A stretch of 64,000 nucleotides of DNA from Torymus aiolomorphi (lineage: Eukaryota > Arthropoda > Insecta > Hymenoptera > Torymidae): positions 112,145,235 through 112,209,234 of the forward strand of contig CM070874.1 of the NCBI GenBank assembly GCA_036365515.1, in the 5' to 3' direction. Under the pieces are notes generated by a model. It did no database searches and was not told the DNA's origin. It saw only the letters and a list, made by a program, of their open reading frames with translations. Numbering within the stretch: the stretch's first letter is position 1; every line of letters begins with the position of its first letter. Positions 41,006 through 51,291 of this stretch are shown here, one piece after another. A program made the position numbers and the translations under genes.

Positions 41006-41972
41006 TTTTTTGCTTCCTCAAAAAGGAAGCTTTCTAATGGTGAAAAAAATTTTTCGGACGAGAACATTTTTTTTCCTGTGTGTGTGTATGTGTGAGTCTG
41101 TGTACAGAAGATATCTCGAGAACGAATCGGTCGATTTCGACGAAACAAAGCTTATTTTCTTCGATTTTAATGCCGCTTTAAAATCCACAAACGATTTTGA
41201 AAATTTATCGGATTTCTTCTGTTTTATGATCAAAAAACGATTTTGAAATTTCAATTTTTCTCATTTTTTATATGATAGGGTACATTTTTTTCAATTTTTA
41301 GGCACGACCGCTACTCGGGAGAGCCTTATAATTTCACCATAGCGAAAATTGTGCCACTTCAAAAACTAAGAATTTAATATGTGAAAAGCCGTTTCCAGCC
41401 AAAATGAGTGTGTTTTAAACGTTTTCTGTGATGTATGTATGTCTGTACGTCCGTATGTAATCAAGTTTATCGATTATCTCAATGAATTTTCAACCGATTC
41501 TATCGGGATTGCGGGAAAATACTCCTCTAATTATACCTAAGTGCTGGTTCTCAATTGAGAAAGATCGATGAAAAACTTTCAAAATGCGAGCACAAAAAAA
41601 CATTTTAAAAATCGATTTTTAAGCTTAATGTCTAGAAAAATTAATTTTAAACTAATGTCTACAGGTCCATCTGCTAAAACTAATTAAAATACATCTTTTT
41701 TATGTCGGACACTTTTTTCTACGAGCAATATTTGCCAAGATAACTGCAAAAAATGGCAAAAAAGGTCAAAAATGGATGATTTTAGGCTATAACTCAACAG
41801 GATTTGATTTTACACATAAACGTTAAATACAAAAGTTGTAGATAGTATTGAAACAAAACTTTTTTCTATTTAACATTATCATGTAAAATTAATTCCTGGC
41901 GAGTTAAACTAATAAAAACGATTTTTAACGCGTAAATATACATAATATGGACGATTTTCGGCTATAACAATT
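41006..41972. repeat. AT-rich interspersed repeat beginning GCTTCCTC...GGAAGC
   Basis: It starts with a small stem GCTTCCTCAAAAAGGAAGC, then GTGTATGTGTGAGTCTGTGTAC and ATATCTCGAGAACGAATCGG. The same order of segments occurs at 53680 onward (GCTTCCTCCTAGAGGAAGC, GTGTGTGT, GATATCTCATGATC). It leads into the tandem units at about 41780. No coding capacity. Family unknown to me. Confidence 0.6.
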
Positions 41973-42205
41973 GTGTTACGAGTGAGAGCTCGCAATTAAA
42001 TAAATAAATGGAGGACTACTCGATAAAAAAACGGCAACGGCGTGACTCGGCGAGGACTTGAACCCCGGACCTTTCGTTTTCGCGACAACTGCTCTGACCA
42101 CTGAGCTACCGAAGCCGGTGCGCATCTTTCCTCGAGTAGTCCTCATGTTGCTCGATGCAACTCGATCCGCCTCGTCACGTTGTGCATAGTATGCACACGT
42201 AACAC
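41973..42205 (-). mobile_element. 233-bp TIR element carrying a tRNA-like gene (copy 1)
   Basis: The left end GTGTTACGAGTG and right end, which reads GTGTTACGTGTG when inverted, form the terminal repeats. A second inverted pair GAGGACTACTCG / CGAGTAGTCCTC (about 42011 and 42131) brackets the tRNA-like part at 42043-42115. The element interrupts a tandem repeat unit between CTATAAC and TTGAC, which gives its borders to within a few bases. A related element with the same plan lies at 55228-55443. Confidence 0.75.
42043..42115 (-). tRNA. tRNA-like gene inside the TIR element; isotype uncertain
   Basis: 73 nt that fit a cloverleaf by eye. The acceptor strands are GCTTCGG/CCGAGTC (6 of 7 paired), the D arm is GCTC-AGTGGTCA-GAGC, and the T arm CGGGG-TTCAAGT-CCTCG is fully paired, allowing one G-U pair. 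A-box and B-box sequences are close to consensus. The anticodon arm GTTGT-CGCGAAA-ACGAA is weaker and its loop lacks the usual U33. CGA would be read as Ser, but the long variable arm of tRNA-Ser is absent. No CCA is encoded. It could be a tRNA pseudogene or a Pol III promoter module of the element rather than a working tRNA. Confidence 0.5.
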
Positions 42206-42759
42206 TTGACAGGATTTAACTTTACACAAATATGTTAAATGTAAAAGTTGTAGGTTATAATAAAATAAAATTTTTTCCCATTTAACATTTTCATGTAAAA
42301 TTAATTCCTGACGAGTTAAACTCATAAAAATGATTTTTAACGCCTAAATATACATAAAATGGACGATTTTCGGCTATAACTTGACAGAATTTGATTTTAC
42401 AGAAAAATATTCAATACATAAGTTATAGATATAGTTAAACAAAACTTTTTCCTATTTAATATTTTCACGTAAAATCAACTCCTGATGAGTTAGACTTATA
42501 AAAATAATTTTAAACGCCAAAATATACATAAAATAGACGATTTTTGCTTATCGTACAAAGAATTGATTTCCAATAGAATTCTTAAATACAAAAGATATAG
42601 ATATCGTTTAAATACCAATGAAAAAAACTAAAACAATAACTAACAAAAACTGTTACATAAAAGCTGTCAAAATTTACAATTTTTTGTCAATGATCTAGAG
42701 AACTTAGTATGTGGTAAAATCAAAATTGGAAAAATGTTTAAAAATTCGGTTGTTAAAAA

Positions 42760-44132
42760 TCTATAATTATATTTTCTTACTGTTTCGATAATAATTAGAA
42801 ATTACATATAAAATTACACAGCTTAACCTGTTAATTATGTTCACAGAACCTAAGCAATTGAACTAAGAGAATCAAAATTGTCTAATATTATAAAAGTACA
42901 TGTTAAATTAATATCATATTACGCAAAAAAAACTAATGTAATGTATGAGTTATAGATTTTGTAATATAGTAAAGTTCAATGTATAAAAAATGCAATGCTG
43001 ACTTTGTCAGTCTTACAGTGTGCTGGACAACTATTAAATTGGCAAGCTCACTTAGTAAAAGTCTGTGAAATACATAAAGATGTATTATAAGAACAGATAC
43101 CCTGAAATGAGTTTGTATAGCCTGACTAAACTCATAAATTAACTAGATGAGCTAATATGACCAGTGACAACTGCCTACCCGTATCGCATCTAACCACACA
43201 CACAGCACTTTTATGATATCCCCCAGTTCCTAATTATCTATCCCCTCACATTCTAAAGCACTAACACTTGAAGATCACTGATAGAGCTGAAGAAGCTGCA
43301 AAATGAGGCTGGATGGCCCAGGGCAGGCATTACTCCATGCATGAGTCTACTCAGAATTATCTAATAGCCACCTGGGAGGAAAATACTGATAGAGACTGTC
43401 ATGTGTGTCTCAATCTCAAGGACTGCCTCACAGTAGGGATGAACAAAACACCTGAACAGATTGGCCACTGATCTGGGAAACAAGCGAGGAGAGTTGAGCA
43501 CCTAGAAACCATATATGACTAATGAATAGGTGAAACAATAAAAAATTACCATATAAAAGAAAAGTCCGGTTGTTGTTCACTATTCTCGCTGCACCAGCTA
43601 CCTGTAACAATTAGAGGGAAAAGACTGGTGGAACCTCATTCGTTGTTTCATTGCTGAAAACACCTCCAGCCTGAGAGTCACTGAAGGCACCAGCAGTAGA
43701 TTAACTATATACAGAGCCACTAATATAAGAGTCAAACACACGCATGGAAAGTTGAGTATCTGAAAACCACATATAACTAATAAATCAATGAGCCAAGCAA
43801 CATCACCACACTCAAGAAAGATTCTGCAGCAGTGCCCATCGTTTACACTACTCTCATCCCCAGATACCTGCAACAAGAGAAAGTACCATCAGCTTACCTA
43901 TCAGAGAGGTTAGGAACGAGAAAGGGCTTACGAAATTTGCTCTCGCCGTCGACACGCTGCCTTCCTATGTCTCTGACGAATATCATCATTAATCAGTAAC
44001 ACGATGAAAGGGACGATATTCTCCAGGGCGGCGTATTGCAACAGCCGTCATCACTGGGAACGCCGGGAGCCGGCGATTGTTGACATCACACACCATGGAC
44101 ATGCGCGCGCGCGCGCACGCCGCCGTAGGGCC
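42760..44132 (-). other. Stretch with possible unrecognised transcript containing two diverged repeats
   Basis: Composition is more balanced than in the flanking repeats. Two stretches about 259 bp apart (about 43480-43610 and 43740-43870) are similar: GTTGAGCACCTAGAAACCATATATGACTAAT against GTTGAGTATCTGAAAACCACATATAACTAAT, each with a short minus-strand frame starting MLQV(A/S)G. On the minus strand, CTCTGATAG|GTAAGC near 43905 looks like a splice donor, and TTGTTGCAG / TTGTTACAG near 43872 and 43605 look like acceptors. A spliced non-coding or fast-evolving gene starting near 44050 is possible. No protein family is recognised. Confidence 0.25.
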
Positions 44133-45166
44133 CATGATGTAAAGAAAGGAGGTGTGCTCCCTCACTAGGTTTATTTTCGTCTCCTACTGCGCCTTCCCAC
44201 TTTCCGCCGTCTTGAAATCCGGTAGTGTATGTTTACATTGTTGCTCTGGCTGCTCCGAAATGACAAAATGCCTGGGTGTTCAATAAAAAAATTGCAAAAA
44301 TTGGAACGGAAACACAAAAAATACAAATATAAAGTATTTTAGATTTCCTAACGATCCCGAAATACGTAAGAGATGGATAGAAGCTTGCAACAACAATAAA
44401 CTTAACCTACAAAACGGTAATTAATTTTTCTAAAAACAAAAAATTTAGTATTCCACGACTTTTTCAGAAATTGGAGTTTATTAAATAATTGTTTTATATT
44501 ATGTTTATAGCTCGAGTATGCTCAATCCACTTTACAGAGGCTGTCTAGAGGCTCTCTTATGTACCCTTCTGACGAGTTGTTCGAGGCAGCTTACATTTTA
44601 GAACCAATCTTTAATAATTTTCATAAAGAATCTTTATCTGACACCAATTTTATTTTTAAAAAAGTCACTGCTCTAATCCAATTGAAAATTAACAATAGAT
44701 TCATGATTCCTGAAGAAGTTTTATTATGTCTTGTGAGAACAAGAACTTATATTAGACTAAGGCACTTAAATAAAATAAGAAGAAACTCATACAATAAAAT
44801 AAGAATTGCAGGAAGATCAGCGAAAAATGTGAAATTTTACTTATAAAATGTTAACATTTAAATAAAACATTATTTAATGTTATTTAATTTATGTAATGAT
44901 ATTTAATGCGTTATTTTATGTTTATTTAATACGTTGTTTTATATATTTATTTTAATATAATTGTTTTATAATAATAAACATGTTGCCTTTTAATTATTTC
45001 ATTATGATTTTGCCTTATCACAATAATTACAAAATTTCGATTTGAATTTACTAAGGTTATTCTGAGGCGCCTATTGGCTGGAAATTCAAGATGGACGATA
45101 TTGGGAAGGCCACGCTATTGGTTGGTTAGGAAAGCTGCGCAAGAGCACACCTTATTTCTTATCATG
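44133..45166 (+). mobile_element. Internally deleted P-element derivative (1,034 bp) with GTAGGGCC target duplication
   Basis: The left end CATGATGTAAAGAAAGGAGG is followed by the THAP exon 1, its intron and the first part of exon 2, as in the copy at 7331-11178. At about 44541-44550 the sequence jumps to the 3' part of the transposase (TCTAGAGGCTCTC...) and continues to the right end. The right terminal repeat lacks three bases compared with the full copy. The 8-bp duplication GTAGGGCC flanks it (44125-44132, 45167-45174). It retains a 95-codon frame (44559-44846) equal to the transposase C-terminus. Known: internally deleted P elements can move only with transposase from elsewhere, and some act as repressors. 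Confidence 0.92.
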
Positions 45167-45186
45167 GTAGGGCCGCAGTCAACACA

Positions 45187-45201
45187 GACTCACTATAGGG
45201 C
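45187..45201 (+). other. 15-bp match to the bacteriophage T7 promoter core
   Basis: GACTCACTATAGGGC, identical to the 3' part of the T7 RNA polymerase promoter and common in adaptors, 13 bp outside the P-element target duplication. It may be chance or an assembly/adaptor trace. The upstream bases of the promoter do not match well. Confidence 0.35.
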
Positions 45202-45670
45202 TAGTAGCAGAAAGCGCGGGCGATCTATTTTATACCATACTAGAGTTCGACACGCGCGCTTTGCGCGCTGATTTTTTTTCTTTTAAGTTACAAAAGAAGC
45301 TGCATAATTAATGAACGGTTTCTTTTTTATTTACAAGAGAAATGTTATTATTCAATTCATTATTTAAGGTTGTATGGACTATATGTAAAAAATAATGTCA
45401 GATCAATAAAGTTTCGTCAGTAGGTCAATAATATCATTATAAACGTCTCTGGCAAATTTGAATATGATTTGTGTGCTAGTTTTCGAGATATTGTAGTTTA
45501 AAATTAACGTGGGTTCTTATGGAGATTCTCTGAATATGGCTAGACTCGTCGTAGTTATTGAAAAAAATAAGTTGAAAAAATAGTGTTTAGTTCTTGTAAA
45601 TTTGTGTATACGTAAAAGAAAACCTTTGTAATCGATTGCAATTGAAATGAATTGCTTTTGCGAGCTAGTA

Positions 45671-46096
45671 GGGTCCGAAAGTCAATTAAAAATTCAAATT
45701 TCGCGCCATAATATAGCAGACAAAAAAATAAGTAATTTGCCTATAACAATTAGTAAAAATTTACAATTAGTAAAAAAAATATTACGGAAAACCAGGACTG
45801 CATTGCCCTCCGTTACATTATTATCTATCATTTTACAAAGTTTGCAGTTTCTATATAAATATTTCGCTGAATGGCATTTGAATTACTTGATTTTGAGACA
45901 TTATTCAAATGCCATTCAGCGAAATATTTATATAGAAACTTCAAACTTTGTAAAATGATAGATATTATTAACGGAGGGTAATGCAGTCCTGATTTTCCGT
46001 AATATTGTGTTTACTATTTGTTATAGGCAAATTACTTATTTTTTCGTCTGCTATATTGTGGCGCGAAATTTGAATTTTTAATTGACTTTCGGACCC
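45671..46096. repeat. Palindrome (426 bp) with GGGTCCGAAAGTC ends
   Basis: GGGTCCGAAAGTCAATT at the left and AATTGACTTTCGGACCC at the right are perfect inverse copies. The arms remain similar to the centre (CATTCAGCGAAATATTTATATAGAAACTT...). The left arm has extra bases from a duplicated ACAATTAGTAAAAA. The loop is about 20 bp around 45895. Non-coding foldback. Confidence 0.88.
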
Positions 46097-46122
46097 CCTT
46101 AAGGCGATGCGAGGCGCCACAG

Positions 46123-46288
46123 TTACCGATGATTGCAGGGATCCGTTTTTCTCATTCAACTTTGAATTTTGACAAAAAATCTCTCTGAGACGTTATAGAT
46201 TTGATAGTCAACTATAACGTACCAGAGCGATATTTTCTTAAAATTTTAAATTGATTGAGAAAAACGGGTCCCTGCAATCGTCGGTAAC
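46123..46288. repeat. Palindrome (166 bp) with GTTACCGATGATTGCAGGGA ends
   Basis: The left GTTACCGATGATTGCAGGGATCC matches, inverted, GGGTCCCTGCAATCGTCGGTAAC at the right. The middle holds GACGTTATAG...CTATAACGT, a second inverted pair. It lies 26 bp after the previous palindrome. Confidence 0.8.
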
Positions 46289-47682
46289 GACTGGTACTCA
46301 CATCAAAGTTATAGTATAAAAACTGTGTAGTAAGGCGTACAGTCATACTAAAAAGTGAAAGAAATGAGCAATGCAATGTTCTAAAACCGATGTAAAGTTT
46401 TCTTCATAGTTCTAAAAAACATTTTACATATTTGTTTACTCTTAGTACTGTAGAATATTAGTGTTTTCGACAAATTATACGACCAAAATATTTGTCTTAA
46501 ATTTTTAAATGAGATCTTACGGCCAATACAACCTTAATACACTTATTTTGAATTCATTTAAACATTATAATGTTTTTCATCAAGCTATGTTATAGTTTTA
46601 TTGACTAAAAAATGTATGTATGAAGAAGTATTTGTTATTTTAATATATGATTTGTCTTTATCTTTTGAATTTAGTTCTAGTGATTCATTCCATTCCATAG
46701 TTTCCTGCTTTAACAAATTTAAAGGTTCATTAAATTCTATAGTATCAGAATGTCACTACAATGATAAAGATTAATCAAGTTTAATTTCATTTAAATAAGC
46801 TTTTTTCATGTTGTGATTTTGTTCAATAAGTAAAATTGCCACTAAGATAGATAAACAATAACATAATTATGAAAATATCTGTTTTCTGTGTTTAATAATG
46901 TTAAACATATAAAAAGGCAAAGTGAAGGTATAAAATTCAAGATGAATATTTTTATATTGAGAAAACCGTGTTTTTAATTTTAACTAAATAAAAAGATCCT
47001 TACACTAATCCGACCATCATCATTAATAAAAAACCGCTCCCAATATACATTGGCACTTAGCTTCCTCAAACTAATGTATTTATTCCTCTTTTTAATTTTT
47101 TATATGACAATAATTAATTGTATTATACAAAAGTTTCTCTATCTATCAAATATTGTCTGAAAAACGCTATTCGAAAATATTTTTAAAAAACTTTCAACCT
47201 CAAATATCTTTGGTCATGACAGTTCAATTTTTTTGCGCAATGAACAGTTTGGAGATATAAAAAATCTATATCCTCTATACCAAATTTCAGGACGATTAAT
47301 TGGTTTTTATTCTTGTCATCGTGTGTCAGTGAAAACGCGTTTTTTTTTTTAAATAATTTTTTTCTCAAACAAAAATGAAGATAATCTCCTGAAATGTATA
47401 CCAAATATTATCTTCAATAAGCGTAATAAGTAAATAAAATTTTGAGTCGATAATCAAATATTTTTTGAAAAATTAATTTATGAATTATAAGAACATTTTC
47501 CATGACATACTAAAGATAATTTGAAAATTAAAAACAGAAAACGTAGGTAGTTTAAAGATTTTTTGGTTATAAAAAAAAAAGAAAATCGATAAAAAATTAA
47601 AACGGAGTATTTTTTCGGGACCAAGAGAATAAGGTTTGTCCGACGAAAATAGGTGAAATGGTTTTCGAGATATCGAGTGTTT
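46289..47682. other. AT-rich non-coding stretch
   Basis: No gene or clear repeat structure seen. The part from 47200 resembles the AT-rich interspersed repeats elsewhere in the window (long T runs, GAAATGTATACCAAAT). Confidence 0.4.
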
Positions 47683-47820
47683 ACATACACACACACCCAC
47701 CCACCCACTCACCCACACACACATACACACACACACACACGCATGCACGCACGCACGCACGCAGGCACGCACACACACACACACATACAGACACACACAC
47801 ACATACAGACACACACACAC
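47683..47820. repeat. (CA)n-rich microsatellite, compound
   Basis: CA repeats mixed with CCCA, GCAC and CATACAGACA units over about 138 bp. Confidence 0.95.
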
Positions 47821-47997
47821 GTAATGAATAAATATTTTTTTTTAAATAAAAATTTTTCATCGATTTATCAGTTGATTATAAATTTCTATCAATTAATATA
47901 TATCATATTTTCCCGCTCACAACACATGCGCTATCTCTATACCATTCCACCATAACTCTAAGGGTGTCTATAACTTTGCGCGTGCATATGCCCTCTC

Positions 47998-48084
47998 GTG
48001 TATAAGGTATACCTATATATAGTGCTCTCCTATAAGGTATACCTATATATAGCGCTCTCCTATATATAGGTATACCTTATACAC
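47998..48084. repeat. Two 30-bp direct repeats plus an inverted copy
   Basis: TATAAGGTATACCTATATAT followed by AG(T/C)GCTCTCC occurs at 48001-48030 and 48031-48060. The inverted copy TATATATAGGTATACCTTAT runs from 48061 to 48080. The outer ends GTGTATAAGG/CCTTATACAC can pair. Confidence 0.9.
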
Positions 48085-48161
48085 GGCTAGCGCACACACG
48101 CGCGCTGCACGGTGTAGAGACTCCCTAAGTCCCTATAGGGCATTTGCGCATGCGCCAAAAA

Positions 48162-48213
48162 ATTCGAGATTTCGAGATATTCGAGATATTCGAGATATTC
48201 GAGATATTCGAGA
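48162..48213. repeat. 9-bp tandem repeat (TTCGAGATA)n
   Basis: About five uninterrupted units, starting AATTCGAGATTTCGAGATA. Confidence 0.95.
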
Positions 48214-48216
48214 AAA

Positions 48217-48340
48217 AATCAACATGGCGTCGCAACATGGCGTCGACCATGCCACGGATGCATTTTTTATAGAGGGAAAATCAACATGGCGTCGCAACAT
48301 GGCGTCGACCATGCCAAGGATGCATTTTTTATAGAGGGAT
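48217..48340. repeat. 62-bp tandem repeat, two units
   Basis: Each unit reads TCAACATGGCGTCGCAACAT, then GGCGTCGACCATGCCA and GGATGCATTTTTTATAGAGGGA. The units start at 48219 and 48281 and differ by about one base (CACGG/CAAGG). The submotif AACATGGCGTCG occurs twice in each unit. Confidence 0.92.
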
Positions 48341-49204
48341 CTTATATACAGGGAGCGCTCACGGTCACGTGGGTCGCATGCGTCTTTCCGCTGGTGCGAA
48401 TGTACTACACACAGGCGAGATAGCCGTTAACGGTTACGGCTGCTGTACTCAGCACGCACACAGCACTAAAACAGATTATACCATTGTCGAATGCACCCGT
48501 GTTGATTTTTCTCTTTTTTTTTCTCCTATTCGCGATATTAGTGTATGTGTGCATGTGCCTTGAGTATTTTTTCGTAATTGAGATTGTATACGGTATATGT
48601 ATAAGTTATACGAATACCAGTGAGCGATTAGTCTACAGTTTTCGTTAAAACTATGTAAAATTTAACTTTATATTTTTGTATTAATCAGGAGTAATGAAAC
48701 AGTATTTTTTCTTATATTATTCAAAAGCATTTTACTTAACACAAAAATTTCAACTACAAAAGTTGTGGATAACATTGAAATAAAATTTGTTTTCTATTCA
48801 ACATTTGCTTAAATAAAAATAAAAACTATTATTATAATTCAAATAGAAATTATGAAAACAATGTTTTTAATTTTAAATATAATTTCAATCATAGTACTTA
48901 TATATTTAATATTCCTATGTGCACTTTAATCATATCAATTAATAATACTTAATTAATTTATATATGAATCATAGACTATTTAAAAAGTTATCTAATACAT
49001 ATATCTATATGTATTGGAATGAAAAGGCATATAAGTGTAGAATTAAAAGGCAAATTTTCTACAAAAAATAATAAATATATAATAGTAAATGCATAATTTC
49101 CATTTAAATTTTACTGCAGAGATGTATTTATGTGTATTCTAATGATAATAACGATGAAAATAAGTATTACAATTAATGCAATAATAAAATTATAAGATTT
49201 TATG
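48341..49204. other. AT-rich non-coding stretch
   Basis: A short GC-balanced part to about 48560 is followed by AT-rich DNA. No gene recognised. It could belong to a rolling-circle element ending at 49342, but no 5' end was identified. Confidence 0.35.
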
Positions 49205-49342
49205 AGTATTGCGGTCGTGTCTATTATGTAAAAACGAAGTTTTTACATAGGGATGGGGCGGGCGACGAGCGAAGCGAGAAGCAGGTAAAAGAGGGGCGGG
49301 GGTGGCGTGCCGAAGGCACGTCGGGGGGCGCAGCCCCCCTAG
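49205..49342 (+). mobile_element. Candidate Helitron-like 3' terminus
   Basis: A GC-rich block in AT-rich surroundings ends with two small hairpins: CGTGCC-GAA-GGCACG and the perfect GGGGGGC-GCA-GCCCCCC at 49323-49339. The end reads CTAG and is followed by T. Helitrons end in a hairpin plus CTRR and insert between A and T. Against this, the CTAG directly abuts the stem rather than following about 10 bp later. No helicase gene is seen. Confidence 0.4.
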
Positions 49343-49889
49343 TTTAACATGCATTTGAAAGGGCATTAAATTACCTATATTTTCTTTTTTTTTAAATTTA
49401 AATATCTATCGTCCTTCATTTGTTATGAAGGTAAATGTGTCATTTTCTTCTTATATAATTTTCATCTCAGAAACTATTCCATATTTTTACACGAAATTTG
49501 TACCAGTTATTAAGTATAAAAAGTAGATATATCACTAAAAATTTCAAGAAGTTTTATCGATTTGTTAATGAGAAACAAATTATTGAAGATAAAAATTGCA
49601 TTTTCGTTGTCGCACGATAATTGGAGTAAAAATCAATAAATCTTTATGAAATTTCGTAGAGGGGTAGCTCTTTTATACTTCTGAAGCCCTTTCGTTAAAC
49701 CAAGTAAAAATGTTCATAAAATTCGAAGCTATTTGAGGTTTCATGTTTTTTTTTTTAATTTTTCAAATAGAAATTTATCAAATTGAAATTTATAGGCTGT
49801 TTAGCTCACACTGTGAAGAATAAATATATATAATAATGAAGCAAAATTTCATTAAGATTGCTGGATTATTTTTGCAGATATTTGTGAGA

Positions 49890-50045
49890 AAAATTAACAG
49901 GAGTAAATGTAAATAAGTGTATATTTCTGTAAAAAACGTATATAAATGTAAATAAGTGTACATAAATGTTGTAATTAGAACACGCATTTACATTTATATA
50001 TGGTTTTTTACAGAAATTTACACGAATTTGTACGAATTCTAAATT
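49890..50045. repeat. Inverted repeat built from TAAATGTAAATAAGTGTA-type words
   Basis: GTAAATGTAAATAAGTGTATATTTCTGTAAAAAAC and its near copy at 49938 are followed by the inverted CATTTACATTTATATATGGTTTTTTACAGAAATTTACAC. The remaining DNA from 49343 to 49890 is AT-rich with the TTGTCGCACGATAATTGG segment of the local interspersed repeat. Confidence 0.6.
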
Positions 50046-51291
50046 TATATACAAAAAATTAGAACATCAATTTTCTATATTTAATATTTATTATTTCACA
50101 AAAATTAAAAATAAAAGCGTTTTCTTTAATGAGAAAAAATACTGTTTTTTAGTTCCTTCTCTGCAAATTTATAATAATTGATAAGATTATAAAAAATTAT
50201 AAACATAAAAATTTCAACAAATTTTGAATTTTGAATTTTTTTTTAAATAATTTAAGTTAATATTTTAAAATTTAATAATTGTTTACAATATAATTTTTAA
50301 ATTTAATAGTTTATATAATAGAATAAAAAAATAACAAAACTTCAACAAAAATAAATTAAACTAAATATTTTATCAAATTAATTCAAGCAGTGACGTCATA
50401 ACGCCTATTCCCCTCCGCAGTATTATTTTGGTATCCACTTGTACGTTTATATTATGTAGTTATTTCTAATTCATACTCTTGATACCAAACAGTCATATCA
50501 AAAATCTAAAATCATAATTTACCTAAGACAAATTTTTTTTGGCTATTATTCTTGAAAGCTCAAAATGTTGATTACTTTAATGACAAAATTACAACTAATA
50601 AATACGTCCATGACTATACATAAATAAAGTTTGTTAAAAGTATTATTAAATAATTATTAAGAACTAATTTTTTTTTCTCGACATTTAATTCATATAAGAA
50701 TGCAATAACTATCGCTGCATTATTAAGAGAGATAATATATTCCTATATACTTATGACTATGATTGAAAAGGTTGTAAATTGATTGATTATAATTGATTTT
50801 TTAAACTATTTATTCATTTAAAATTTATAATATTTGAATAACAATGTCCAAACGATTTCACTCATAAAAAACAAAAATGATATAAAATATCCAATTATTA
50901 GAAAAGTAACGTTGCCGTGTAACGACGAGTCTACCATTTCCGATTTTCCACCAGTTTTTGATATTTGATAACGGAAATTTTTTTTTAGTAAAATAGTCTA
51001 TATATTTGCTATGAATTTCTCGTATCATGGAATCTTCTTCTATACGTATCCACCAATTTATTATACCCGATTCAAACAAAGAAAGAGCAATTTTATTAAA
51101 TTTTTCACGATAAGGCGAAGTTCCTGGGAATATCTGAAAAGTGTTGAATTAGCTTCATTTCGGATAAAAACCAAGAAAACGTTTAAAGCATTTTTGTGAA
51201 ACCGGAGCAAAAGTAAGTCCTACAAATTTTTATTGTATTCTGCATGTAGCTCGTCCAGCATGATATCGATATTTACATTTAGGATAGGAAT
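50046..51291. other. AT-rich non-coding stretch
   Basis: No gene or clear repeat structure is seen; the short open frames are AT-driven. Confidence 0.4.

Larger units (their letters stand above)
41780..42550. repeat. Tandem AT-rich units of about 175 bp (three copies, first split by an insertion)
   Basis: Each unit reads GATTTT(A/C)GGCTATAAC, GGATTTGATTTTACA, (A)AAAGTTGTAGAT, TTTAACATT...CATGTAAAATTAATTCCTGACGAGTTA and ends AACGC...ATATACATAA. Unit 1 is about 41780-41970, unit 2 about 42206-42370 and unit 3 about 42370-42545. A further single unit lies at about 54755-54910. The element at 41973-42205 separates units 1 and 2. Confidence 0.7.

Noticed and set aside
43428..43876. A duplicated small protein gene (MLQVAG/MLQVSG frames)
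   Set aside because: The frames diverge in sequence beyond the first residues and do not conserve amino acids; I kept only the possibility of a transcript.
45647..46159. Short frames on both strands containing SESQLKIQISRHNIAD
   Set aside because: The same peptide appears on both strands because the DNA is a palindrome; there is no independent coding evidence.
48162..48213. CRISPR-like array
   Set aside because: The units are contiguous 9-bp tandem repeats without spacers, in a eukaryotic genome.
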